From Solanum dulcamara (taxonomy: Eukaryota > Streptophyta > Magnoliopsida > Solanales > Solanaceae), in contig NC_077245.1 of assembly GCF_947179165.1 (NCBI RefSeq), positions 24,100,740 through 24,164,739 on the forward strand: DNA of 64,000 bases, read 5' to 3'. The position numbers and the translations under genes are program-made. The notes beneath the pieces were generated by a model. The model ran no database searches. It was not told the DNA's origin and saw only the letters and a program-made list of their open reading frames with translations. Positions 11,601-22,046 of this stretch are shown piece after piece (position 1 is the first letter of the stretch; every line of letters starts with the position of its first letter).

Positions 11601-14600
11601 TATCTCAGGGAACAGCTGGATATATAATCCAAAAATCATATAATGAGTAGGAGACATCCATTCAACTCCTCCCCAACTAGAAGTACATGAAGGGAAAATG
11701 CTTAACAAATTCAAATGAAAGCAACTTGACATACTATGAATATAAAAAATCGCAAATTATAGATGTAGTATAACATATCTCCAAATAATCTATAAACAAA
11801 TATGAAAACAAACATGCTTGAATATTTCAGTAATCATGAACATCTAGTATCGGAAGACACCCCCCCGTGACAATTTTCAAGATATACTTAATTTTATTTT
11901 AGAATGACATATTATAAACAATTACTATGATTTGAATCAACTTAAAAGCAAAAGAAGTATTTTGCATATTAGACAATACCAATACACAGAGATATGCAAC
12001 TTAAATTTAACATTCAGTGATAACATTCAAAAGTGTAATTTAATGTAATTTTTTATTACAACAACAACTCAGTGGAATCCCACAACGTAGGACGGCTGTT
12101 TCCGAGAGACTCTCAGCTCAATAGAAGCATAAAAAGAGGTCAGATAAGGCTAAGAAGTTCAAAGGGATATGGAAAAGCAAATAACAAAAGTGACACAGAT
12201 AAAATAGATAATAACAGAAATCAAAGCACAAGAAATTATAGTGCGCTAATGCGCCTACTAATAAGGAAGAATAACGAGACTATGTACTATCCCTCTACCC
12301 TAATATGGGTCCTTCACACCCTCCTATCTAAGGTCATGTCCTCGGTAAGTTGTAACTGCGCCATGTCATGTCTAATCACCTCTCTCCAATATTTCTTCGG
12401 CCTACCCCTACCTCTTCTGAAACCATCCAGGGCCAACCTCTCACTCCTCCGCAATGGGGCATCTGTGTCTCTCCTCCGCAATGGGGCATCTGTGTCTCTC
12501 CTCTTCACATGCCTAAACCATCTCAGTCGCATTTTCCGCATCGTGTCTTCCACCGAGGCCACTCCTAGCTTGTCTCGAATAGCCTCATTTCTAATCCTGT
12601 CGCTCCTGGTATGCCCACACATCCATCTCAACATTCTCATCTCGGCAACTTTCATCTTTTGAACGTGAGAGACCTTAACTGGCCAACACTCCGCCCCATA
12701 TAACATAGCCGGTCTAACCACCACTTTGTAGAACTTGCCCTTTAAGTTGTGGTGGCACCTTCTTGTCACATAACACACCTGAAGCGAGCCTCCATTTCAT
12801 CCACCCTTCCCTAATACGATGTGTGACATCATCGTCAATCTCCCCGCTGCCTTGCATGATAGACCCAAGGTACTTGAAATTACTTTTCTTTTGGAGGGCC
12901 TGGTCACCAAGCCTAACTTCCGCGCCAACCTCCTGAGGTGTATCACTGAACTTGCACTCTAAGTACTCTGTCTTGGTCCTACTCAGCTTAAACCCTTTAG
13001 ACTCTAAGGTATGTCTCCAATCCTCCAGCTTAGCATTAACTCCGCTACGAGTCTCATCGATCAGGACTATGTCGTCCGCGAAAAGCATACACCATGGCAC
13101 CTCACCTTGAATTTGTCGCGTCAATCCATTCATCACCAAGGCAAATAAAAACGGACTAAGAGTTGATCCTTGGTGCAACCCCATCACAACTGGGAAGTGC
13201 TCTGAGTCCCCTCCTACTGTCCTTACCCTGGTTTTGACATTCTCATACATGTCCTTGATCACCCTAATGTACGCCACAGGTACACCTTTAACCTCCAAAC
13301 ATCTCCATAGTATTCTGTGACTCTATATTCAGTATTTACACAGTGATTCATAAGAGCTGGTGATACAAAACATCTATAGATAGACTTCAAATTTCAGATT
13401 CCGTTTCATCATTGAGCCCTCAAATCACTAGATACTCAGATCAATATTGTGCAAGACCAAAAGATCGCTGCACTTCTACCATCACTCATTACTTGTGTCA
13501 TTTCTAGTAAGAAAGCAACATATGACATGCCATCAGGGAGCATTATTACTATCATCCTCCAGGGAACTAGGAGCTCGCAGCTGTTCAGCCACTTCTCTAG
13601 GAGATAGGAGATGTGCCTCTGACTAGGTTCACTATATTTAAGCACCAACATTAGTCAGGTTCAGAAATTCAATCAAGCATTATTTACAGGAAAAAAGGAA
13701 GCCTAGAGCAACTTAGAGCCTGTTTGGATTGGCTTATTTTTAGTGTTGTTAAGCCAAAATAGCTTTTAAGCACTTTTGGAGTGTCGGGCTAATTTTAAAA
13801 AGTGTTTATAAGCATTTGGTTTTAAGCTAAATAATTTTAAAAAGAACTTATAAGCATTTGGTTTGAAGCTAAAATGATAAAAATAAGTCAAAAGCCAAAA
13901 GTTAGAATTTCTTACTTGTGGCTTTTGGCTTATAAGTCCAAAGCCAAAAGCCAATCCAAATAGACTCTTAGCTCATCTACCAGACCAAGTTCAAGAAATT
14001 GAAGCCGTTTGCAGACAATTTGTAACATCGGGAATCAATAATTTTAGGGATTAAATTCTAACCTGCAGACGCTAATCTAATCTAAAAAATAATGCTATAG
14101 CTCTTCACAAACAAGCAAGCAATTTACCTTTTCTTCATGTTATCACTCAACATATTTCTGTTCACACCCAAAACATCATATGAGTTGTCTGCATCTGCTC
14201 CTGTGATTCTTGTAACCTGACCAAGTAAAAGTACTTGTTATACACAATTAAGATTTGTCAACCAAGAGTTACATATAAAAGAAGAGTCTCAAGTCACCTT
14301 AACCAAATGAACATGAAGCAAACCCAGACCCACAATTAACAGTGTAACAATTGTGACAAAGGCAGGCTTCAGTAAATGTCATATATTTAGAACACCAAAC
14401 ACTACTAGAAGTTGACAGCAGAACAGAGAGAAAAAGCAGCATGGGAAAAAGAAGAGTGGAAGACCAAGAGAAGTTGTGAAGTGGAGACGAGAAAATAAAA
14501 CACAAGGTTCTATTACTTTTAGCAATTCAAATTTCTAATATTGATAACTGAGAGGGAGAGAGAGGAACAAGCAAACAGACAAAATAAAAACTGTCGGTTT

Positions 14601-17600
14601 TTGAAAAGAAAGAATGATTCCACTCCTTTCAAAAGAAAATACAAATTACGGTACCATATAAACACCACATGGGGGTTGATTCAAGGTATCTATAATTCTA
14701 GAGGTTTAGTTCCATTTGGTTTGGTTAAACTAAAAGGAGTGTCAAATAATCATAAAACTAAAAATCAAATCAAAATTCAAGTGAATTATGACAGATTGAA
14801 GATACTAAGAAAGATCACACAAGTATGATTTTTAAGGAGAAAGATACATAGAAACAGACAACAGATAGACCAATGGGGAAGAGAAGAGAATGAAGGAAGA
14901 ACCTCTTCAAAACGCTCAGCCTCGTTTGCTGATTCTACCTCAGTCACCAAAGCAGGAGGTGGAGGTCCTATAAACAATTCAGTATCTTCTTCCAGCTCAA
15001 CATCCCTGGAAACATTTGTCAGAGACACTTAGTGCAGTTCACTTTAGTCTGGTATAACATACATGACATCCTAGAACTGTTATTTGACGCTTCTTAAGTG
15101 TGGAAGGGATAACTATAAAACTTCTGAGAGCAAGAAGTACTGGTAGAAACAACATAAAGAGGCTGATCAGACCGTGAGATCATCCAAGAAGCTCATAGTA
15201 CCTTTTGTGTTAGAGCCCGTTTGGATGGGCTTAAAAAAAGTAACTTTTATGTATGAAGTGCTTTTAAAATTTTGAAGTGCTGAAAGTTATTTTTATAAAT
15301 AAGCAGTTGAGTGTTTGGATAAAAGTGCTTAAATGAGGAAAATGATGTGAATTTTAGGGTTAAAAGAATAAAAAGGGTAGTTTGGGAATTTAGTTAAAAT
15401 ATAAGGGATATAAAAGTAATTTTCATGGTCAAAGAAAATGACTTTAAACACTTAGAAAAAAAAAGTTAGGAATCCTAACTTTTCATTTTTGACTGACTTT
15501 AAGAACTTTATGGCTTAAAGTTAGCATTAGGCAAACACGTCCAAAAGCTAAAAAGGGACTTTAAGTTGGTCAAAACCAACTTAAATCTCATCCAAACGGG
15601 CTCTTAATGTGTCAAAACCAATCTGTTTTTCCATCTCTAAACCAAAGATTTTCTGAAGGGAGAAGCCTAAATCTGAGTTGCTCGGACTCTTCAAAGCAGT
15701 GTTACTAAAGGCGAAAAGCACAAAAAAGCTCCAAGGTCTATTGGGGCTTTAAGCGCAAAGTGCAAATAAAGTGTGGGCTTTAATGAAAAAAGACACAAAT
15801 GGAGAAAAAAAAATATATATATATATATATGTTTAGTCCAAGACTAATAATTATAAACATGGATGACAAATTTATGAACGAAGAAATTGGAAAAAGATTA
15901 AGATAGAGTGAAATATCAATTGTTTAGTGTCACCTCTTCAGAAAAGGCTCATTGGCAAGGAAAAATATGCCTTAGAACCTTGATGACGACACTGAAGCGT
16001 ACATAAAGCGAGGCAAAGCGCTCAACACGCGAGGCTCAAGCGCACCTTTGACAACACTGCTTCAAAGTCCCTGTCGCACCCATGTCAACATGACATGGGA
16101 GTGGGAGTGGGTGTGGGACCCACACCGGATTGGGTCAACTTACCTCTGGTGCTTTGACTAAATCTATGAACGAGAAAATAGAAATATAGATTAATTGGGT
16201 ATTTGGTTTAATTTTTGGGTTTATGTAATATAGAGAGAGAGAAAAGAGTTATATATAAGGTATGAGAATGCCAAATGCTTAGCTATAACGCGAGATATCT
16301 TATGAATAAAATATTAGGGGTTAATATGGAATTAAATTTATTAGTTTTAGTTCAGTAACTTTAATTAATCGGTATATATACTTAGAGGGTGTTTGGATTA
16401 GCTTAAAAGCTGGTCAAACATGCTTTTAAGCTATTTTCAGCTTTTGGAAGTGTTTGGCAAACTTGAAAATAGCTTAAAATAAGTTTTAAATAGCTTTAAA
16501 AAAGCTAAAGCTAAAAGTAGCACTCCCCCAACTTTTTATTTTTTGGCTTAAAAGCCATTCAAGTTTGACTAATACTATTACTTTTCTACCTCTAGTTTTT
16601 TTAAATAATCCTAAATCTACCCTTATGAAATAAAACCCTAAAGATCTTTTCTTTTCCTCTCAATGTTTCTCTCTGTGAAGAGTTGCGGCTCTGTTCTTTC
16701 CCTCTCCAACGTTTCTTCTTGATTTTCTCTTCTTTTTCATGAAAATTTCACGGAGTTATCAACATTGAAGTGAGTTATCCTCCCTTCTCTCTCGATCTCT
16801 ATTTTTTTCTCTTTATTTATGCATTTTAGATTGTGTTATTTTCGGATTGTGTATCAACTTGATTTTGGATTGTTTTGTTTTCTTTTTGGAATATATCTCT
16901 GCCTTGCAACTTTCCTAACCAAATTATATATTTTTAAAATTATAAATAAGTTGTGCATATAAAATTAACTTAAATAATAAGTTTGAATTAAAATATAAAT
17001 TAATTTTATTTTATATTTTTTTTACAAATAAAAATCGTAAAATAATCAACTTTTTATAATATTAACTTTAAGGGTATTTCAGACATTTTGATTAAAAATA
17101 ACTGCTTAACAACACTTATGTACCAAACACATCAATACTTCTTTTCAGTTGTAACACTTTTATCCAAACACATAATTGCTTATTTTTAAAATCAGTTTAA
17201 GCACTTTTAAAAGTACTTCTATAGTACTTTTTAAAAGCTACTTTTTTTAATTCAATCCAAACGGATTCTTATATGTTGTAAGATACATTTATTAGACATA
17301 TCCCAACACCTGTATCCGCATTCGGATCCATTCCCCCGGAATCCTAAAAATTATGTGATGAAGAATCCAACCTCTAAATCTACACCATATCTGATACCTA
17401 CACCCGAGTCCGAGTAACATAGAGTTAAATGCATCCGATGTGACGCATTGTTATCACTGATGTAGAACGGTCTAGTTGATTAGGCGAAGTAAAGAATCAA
17501 ATTATCTACTACCTTGAGCACATTCCAAATACAGTTAAAGTTACTGTTCAGCAATACAATTAGAGCCAGGTAGTGTAAAAAAAACCAAGTCCACAAGTAC

Positions 17601-20600
17601 ATATCTAAGTCAGGCAATAAATTGTAATGGAGAATAGAGGATTACCTCAGCTCTGCTTGTGCTTCAGTCAACTTAGCCGCGGCAGCAAGTAGTTCTGCAG
17701 AAGGCATTGCAGGACCAATCACCCTGCACAAGGGCAAAGGAGATCAAATGAAAGTAAGTCAACTTAGGACTAGAATGAGGTCTTGATAATAGAAGATACC
17801 AGAAAATAAAATGAAGAAACCACTACTCAACCATCATCACCGCCTTTTATTTTCTTAAGTAAAAGAAGGAGAACTGTAATCCTTTTTCCTCTTGTGTTTT
17901 GTCGGGGGGTTATGGACTTCTATGTATGTAATGTAACAAATTTGGAGGCGGAAACGTTCTCGTAGACAGTTCACCCCTACTCCATCTACTTTCACCCACC
18001 ACCCACAACTATCATTTCAGCCACCAACTACCATTACCGTCAATCACCACCACATACGATCCACAACTACCATCCTCAGCCCAACCACAATCACCACTAC
18101 CGTCAATCACCAAAATCAATTGTCATCACCATGAGCTATCATTTGCAATCATCACCACCAACCATTATTACATCCACTAATCACTATCAATAATTACTAC
18201 CATTAGTCAGTATTATATATACCTAACCGCCATCATCATTCACAACCACCAATAGCTTTAAATATCATTTCACTACTAATTATCAGCCACTACAGCCACC
18301 AACCACGCTTAATCACTATTGTCAACCACTATACCATATGATAATACCCACAACCTCCATTATCAGTCAACACTATCCCAAATTGGAAAGAAGTTGATTA
18401 GACAGGACATGGCGCAACTTCATATTACTAATGACATGACTCTAGATAGGAAGGAGTGGAGGTCGCATATTAGGGCATAAGTACAGTAGGTTGTTTTGCC
18501 TTGCGAAGGTTTAGGCTTGTTAGTGATTGTTAAACCCTTGTAGTTCTTGTCGTATGTTGTTTATTATGTTTTCGATTATCACACTATTTTTTTGTTGTTG
18601 GCGTTTCTATCTTGTAGACTTTGCAGTACTTTTTCTTATTGATGACTATGCTCTCTTTCGTGTTTTCTTCTTCTTTACTTGGGTTTGATGTACTTGAGCC
18701 GAAGGTCTTTCGATAACAACCTCTCTATCTCCATAAGGTAGTGGTAAATTCTGCGTACAGCCGTACATTCTCCCCTCTCCAAATCCCACTTAGTGGGATT
18801 TCACTGGATATGTTGTTACTATCCCAAATTGACACACAATCACCATCGTTATTCATCACCACCACCAATTGTCATATAAAATTTTAAAAAAATTTACTGA
18901 TATAATATTAGATTAATATAGTATTTTATTTGAATTTTATATTTATTATTTTTTAAATAAAGACGAATTTTGTACATTTAGATGTTGAGAAAACAAACTG
19001 TCTTAACTATTTAGTATTCAGATCTTAATGCAACATCTTAATATTCAGATGTGTATTCAAATTCAAACCTCTAAATCTAATGCACATCTTAATATTCAGA
19101 TGGACATTCAGATTTAGACGTCTTAATCTTAATCAAAACAAACGAGGACTTAATTACATACCGGTAGAGTACCAAAACTAAATGTATGTCTAATTATTAA
19201 TTTCATGATTGTGTAGGAAGGACTCCATTTTATAAAGATGGAGTTCACAAAAAAAGAAATTACTAATGGCTTGGTCAGTCTGAAATTTTTTCCATCACGA
19301 GTAATCACACCGCAGCCAAACATTCTTTCCTATTTGCCCCACTTGGTTACCTTCCATTGAGTGTAATCATGTGTTCGAATGTGATCAAACCCTTGATTCC
19401 ATCCAACTTTGAAGATCAAAACCCTATCCAAAAATAGAACCCATGTGCAATGAATACCCCTTAAAGAGAAATTGATTGTGGTCCCTAATATCTTCAATAT
19501 TCATTAAATTGATTATGCTCTATTATTTGCCTAAAGAACATTCCTTCCTCAGTTTTCATTATAGGATTGCCCTACAAAGTCCTTTTTTTTCCATTGTCTC
19601 ATATTCTTCATCATACTCTGAATCCTCCTCTTCCCTGCTAGGTCTCTCATCGTTGTTTCCAGCTACAAGTTTGCTGCACTTCGTCAATCACCACATATAT
19701 TTCCTTAGACCCCCCTGTCACCCATCTTCTGTGTTCCATTTATGTGAAGTCGAAACAGCCAAGGGATGTTAGCATGCTTATATGGTCAACCATAACATGA
19801 TGCTGAGAGGCTAAACGGAGATGGAGGGTGAGATCAACATACCTTTTTGGGGGGCCAGTATCTTCTTCGGCAGGAAAGCTTAAATTAGCATTGTAAGTGG
19901 TAGCATTATCAGTTGGCAAACTCAAATTGACATTACAATTTTCCTGTCCAACTCCTGAATCCAATGGCTTGGACTGCTCATCATTCCGATGAAACTCCTG
20001 ACTTTGAAGTTGCACTTGGGAGTGGATTAAGGGTCCTACAGTCTCCAAAGTAGGAAATGCTTTTGATGGTAACAGAAAGACATGATCACCTATTTCCTTA
20101 AGGTTTAAGGAGAGGAACAGCTTTCGCAGACGCTTGACCAACAATTTTTCAGATAAACCCCTTATATCTACAGCTTGTCCATCATCAATCATTTGTAAAA
20201 GCTGTATTGAATTTACAGAACATGTTAGCTGAATTTGGCTCATAATGGATATGTCAATATAAACTTGAAGATAAAATTATTATGGTTTAAAATCCTAGAA
20301 CACCATGTGTGCACTGATAAAAGACCAAAGGAAAAAGAAAGTGTAGGGCAGGGACACAAGTTTTTTTGATAAGGTAAATAACTTTTTTAATAATGGTAAA
20401 ATCTCCCGTATACAATCAATACACAAAAAGTAGAGACTCTACAACATAATATGATCACTATGAATGACACCCAATCTTCTATACATATTGGAATGCTCAT
20501 GGACACAAGTATTCCAATATGCCTACAAAAACAAATAGTTCATGTATATAATCACTAAAACGAAGTAGAAAAGGGATTTTTTTGACGAAAACTATGATAT

Positions 20601-21933
20601 TACAGGCCTGCAGGGGATCACCTTTAGATAGAATATTATGGAGGGAACAAATTCTAGTTCTTCATTAATTAGTTCACTTTGTAAGGTCCTCGAAATAATG
20701 TGATAGCTACTGCTATGAAGATATAGAAAAGGCCAGCTCCTAAATGGAACTCCGGCAAGTGGAAAGGGAGTTGTTCTGACTTTGTGTTTCATCTTTATGA
20801 ATTTTGATGAGCATTTTGTTAACAACATCTCATACTTTTTGTTCCTTGCAACTTCATGCATGTTTTAACACATACCTCTCTTCTAAAAATAAAACAAAGA
20901 GTTCCATCCAACCATATTATTCAATTCCATCAATTAAAATTGCATTTCTGGTGAAACCATTTATTTATTTACCACGACCCTAAAGATAAATACTTGATAA
21001 GAGACGGAGCCGTTTGCTTACTTTCTACTCCCTCGTCTCAAATTCTTTTTCAATTTTCCCTTACCAAGAATCAAAGGAAAAGGTCTTACCATTAAGAATC
21101 TAAAATGCACTAGTACTCTAGTAGTACTTTTCTTGTAGTTTCAAAATATATACATCTTCTATTCAAAAAGTACATTATGTCTGCTTCAGGATCAAAAATT
21201 GGTTCTTCAGGATCAAAAATTGGTTAAGTTGCTCAAACAATGGAAGCTTCAAAAGTGACTTGATACACATCAAGTTAAGAACAAAATTTGGTCTTTACAA
21301 CTTCCAAGAATTTATGTATATTAACTATTTAACTATAAAATTTGATGATGATATTTTTTTTGATAAACTAATTTTTATTGTATTTTCTTCCATTATCACA
21401 CCATGGGGAAAATGAGTAGCAATAACAACAGGAAAAGAAGTAGCAATAACAACAACAGTAAAACAACAACTACAGTTAATTAGCTAACTAGAAAAGGAAC
21501 AATTAAAATGTAGTACCTGTTCCAAATCACTAGCTACAGTAGGGAACTCCTGTAATATGCCTTTGACCACATTCTCAGGACTCTCCCTTGGCCGCTCAAG
21601 CTGGGAATCATCACAGTCCGACCCGGAACTGGAGTCCGACTCATCAGAATCTGAATATTTCCTCTTGCCCTCTCGTCTCGATCTCCTACTGCTGCTGCTG
21701 CCTCTATGCTTCCGCCTCTTCATATGCTTCCTTTCTCTCTTCGTCCTCTCCCTATGCTTATCGCTCCTCCGACTCCTCTCCTCCTCGCGACGCCGTCTGT
21801 GCCGACGCTTCCGCCGTTTTTCATCCTCGGAGGAGCTATCAATTTCGTAGTCAGATTGGGAAGATGATTCAGACGACGAAGTGACTGATTCTTCTTGTTT
21901 TCTTTTCTTCTTCCTGCTCGAATTCTCTCCCAT
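2575..21933 (-). CDS. J-domain protein with GPALPP motifs and C-terminal DUF3752 (11 exons, 607 aa)
   Basis: Exons on the minus strand: 21933-21517, 20201-19843, 17723-17646, 15005-14903, 14216-14128, 11318-11207, 9726-9673, 9585-9537, 5501-5401, 3112-2994, 2917-2575 (stop TAG). All introns are GT-AG and all phases agree, giving 1824 nt. Residues about 10-125 are Lys/Arg/Ser/Asp-rich (nuclear, SR-like low complexity). GPAMPS lies at 262-267 and GPPPP at 298-302. A J domain lies at about 330-385 with HPD at 358-360 and is split by intron 5. The C-terminus has [11 protein letters not shown] (444-454) and WTDTP (480-484), hallmarks of GPALPP1/DUF3752 proteins. By family, J domains stimulate Hsp70 ATPase; the DUF3752 role is poorly known, so a nuclear co-chaperone is inference. 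The start at 21933 (GCCATGG context) is preferred over an in-frame ATG at 22008. Exons 7 and 8 are only 54 and 49 bp. Introns span 76 bp to 4.0 kb and carry many mobile elements. A Copia element sits 113 bp upstream of the start. Confidence 0.88.
3606..4364 (-). mobile_element. 5'-truncated RTE LINE (intron 9 of the J-protein gene)
   Basis: The (TTG)n tail (CAACAACAAC from about 3618) and conserved 3' block are followed by the degenerate 3' part of the reverse-transcriptase reading frame on the minus strand, parallel to the copies at 12057 and 29486. Similarity stops at about 4352. Imperfect direct repeats TTATTGAAAGAA (3606-3617) and CTATTGTAAGAA (4353-4364) flank it and look like an aged TSD. 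It is non-coding now. Confidence 0.7.
5095..5228 (+). mobile_element. Au-type SINE
   Basis: A tRNA-like B box (GTTCAAGCC near 5100) is followed by the Au family body (GGTAAGGCTGCGTACAATAG), a GCGGGAGCCTTAGTGCACCG block and a T-rich tail at about 5221. The 5' tRNA-like part before the B box is not clear, so the copy may be truncated. It lies in intron 9 of the J-protein gene, antisense to it. Confidence 0.75.
5621..5907. mobile_element. Stowaway-like MITE (TA TSD), intron 8
   Basis: A 287-bp element with a left end resembling CTCCGGTTGTTCCAGTTAAT and a right end finishing AGAGGGAG, the inverse of the CTCCCTCCGT terminus. It is flanked by TA at 5619-5620 and 5908-5909. It encodes nothing. Confidence 0.7.
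5935..6206 (-). mobile_element. (TTG)n-tailed SINE-like copy, split by a nested MITE
   Basis: Direct repeats CATAGTATAA at 5935-5944 and 6197-6206 flank an element with the same tail block as the window's RTE LINEs. Its 3' tail is at 5950-5957 (ACAACAAC). It is interrupted at 6061-6177 by another element. Without that insert the element is about 127 bp. It lies in intron 8, same strand as the gene. Confidence 0.75.
6061..6177. mobile_element. Palindromic MITE with 8-bp TSD (hAT-like), nested in the SINE
   Basis: The 117-bp element has inverted ends (GTTGCGCGGACTCTTC and, on the other strand, GCTTCTCGAACTCTTC) and a largely self-complementary interior. CCCTCGGC is duplicated at 6053-6060 and 6178-6185; the uninterrupted SINE copies have this word once, which confirms the insertion. 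An 8-bp duplication fits the hAT superfamily. Confidence 0.75.
6207..8246. other. Intron 8 interior, no gene
   Basis: AT-rich, with no coherent reading frame, splice-consistent exon or recognisable repeat boundary. Short frames present here lack any family resemblance. Confidence 0.5.
8250..8420. mobile_element. Partial TTA-family MITE (left end only)
   Basis: The left terminus GAGTCCGTTTAGATTAGCT matches the ends of the MITEs at 13716, 15213, 16385 and 58332. Subterminal AAGCACTTTT-like words follow, but no matching right terminus is found, so the end coordinate is approximate and the copy is probably truncated. Confidence 0.45.
8616..8662. repeat. Compound microsatellite (CA)n(TA)n
   Basis: About 17 AC units with one interruption run directly into about 6 TA units, inside intron 8. 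Probably length-polymorphic. Confidence 0.95.
8832..8915 (-). mobile_element. Short (TTG)n-tailed RTE/SINE remnant
   Basis: CAACAACAACA at about 8832 is followed by the CCCAGTGTGATCCCACAAG block and GTACGCAAACCTTAC, i.e. only the first ~85 bp of the tail region shared with the other copies. No TSD was found. Confidence 0.6.
8916..11206. other. Introns 8 (end) and 6, apart from exons 7 and 8
   Basis: Besides exons 8 (9585-9537) and 7 (9726-9673), nothing with coding support is visible. A moderately G/C-richer stretch at about 9000-9400 looks like a leader or LTR remnant but has no definable ends. Confidence 0.4.
12057..13316 (-). pseudogene. RTE-type LINE fragment, reverse transcriptase, frameshifted (intron 5)
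   Basis: Read on the minus strand from about 13316 to the CAACAACAAC tail at 12057. Two overlapping frames (13298-12714 and 12778-12314) encode the back half of a reverse transcriptase: [32 protein letters not shown], the catalytic [12 protein letters not shown], then [11 protein letters not shown] and [11 protein letters not shown] typical of RTE-like plant LINEs. A frameshift separates them, the endonuclease is absent (5' truncation), and a 27-bp unit is duplicated in frame at 12444-12497. The tail block is internally shortened. It lies in the intron that splits the J domain. Confidence 0.85.
13716..13967. mobile_element. TTA-TSD MITE (PIF/Harbinger-like), 252 bp
   Basis: Terminal inverted repeats GAGCCTGTTTGGATTGGCTT and, from the right end, GAGTCTATTTGGATTGGCTT. 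Flanked by TTA at 13713-13715 and 13968-13970. The interior is full of AAGCATTTGGTTT and CAAAAGCCAAAAG words. Non-coding; lies in intron 5. Confidence 0.8.
15213..15603. mobile_element. TTA-TSD MITE (PIF/Harbinger-like), 391 bp
   Basis: Termini GAGCCCGTTTGGATGGGCTT and the inverse ATCCAAACGGGCTC at the right. TTA is duplicated at 15210-15212 and 15604-15606. Its near-perfect ends suggest this is the youngest copy of the family here. Lies in intron 3. Confidence 0.85.
15697..16059. mobile_element. hAT-like non-autonomous element, 363 bp, 8-bp TSD
   Basis: Termini CAGTGTT...AACACTG with subterminal AAAGGCG and CGCACCTTT. CTTCAAAG is duplicated exactly at 15689-15696 and 16060-16067. It carries an (AT)n run at about 15811-15830. 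No transposase. The flanks suggest it landed inside an older palindromic MITE with a GTTGCTCGGACTC terminus. Confidence 0.85.
16385..17268. mobile_element. TTA-TSD MITE, long 884-bp copy with foreign-looking core
   Basis: Left end GAGGGTGTTTGGATTAGCTT, right end ATCCAAACGGATTC, TTA at 16382-16384 and 17269-17271. Both arms resemble the shorter copies, but 16640-16930 is a pyrimidine-rich segment (CTCTCTGTGAAGAGTTGCGG) absent from them and possibly captured from elsewhere. No open frame of note. Confidence 0.8.
17950..18371. repeat. CCACCATCA-rich degenerate triplet tract (intron 2)
   Basis: Irregular CAC/CAT/ACC triplets (CAACCACCATTATC, CATCACCACCAACC types) cover this stretch and resume for about 50 bp after the LINE insertion at 18832. 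It looks like an expanded, decayed minisatellite split by the later LINE. No reading frame is kept. Confidence 0.6.
18372..18831 (+). mobile_element. 5'-truncated RTE LINE, 14-bp TSD (intron 2)
   Basis: ACTATCCCAAATTG is duplicated exactly at 18372-18385 and 18818-18831. The 432-bp insert begins in the last codons of the LINE reading frame (the [20 protein letters not shown] segment, which matches the minus-strand copy at 12314) and ends with the shared block and TTGTT tail. It is on the plus strand, antisense to the host gene. Confidence 0.88.
18832..19842. other. Intron 2 remainder
   Basis: AT-rich, no exon or repeat boundary supported. Repeated CTTAATATTCAGATG words at about 19020-19110 form a short degenerate direct repeat. 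Confidence 0.4.
20202..21516. other. Intron 1 of the J-protein gene
   Basis: 1315 bp between a GTACTACA donor and a CAATACAG acceptor on the minus strand. A short direct repeat of TCAGGATCAAAAATTGGTT occurs at about 21186-21225. No inserted element with clear ends was recognised. Confidence 0.5.
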
Positions 21934-22046
21934 GGCGATCCTTGTTCTGCAGGAGAAATTCAGGGTGGAGATAATTAGAAGCTTTTGTCTATTGTGGTTG
22001 CTGATCACAAATTTGTTAAATATTGGGGACTTGAGTGTCTAATTTA

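Noticed and set aside
21557..21884. Plus-strand reading frames opposite exon 1 of the J-protein gene
   Set aside because: They are the complement of the Lys/Arg/Ser-rich coding exon, whose composition keeps other frames open; no independent support.
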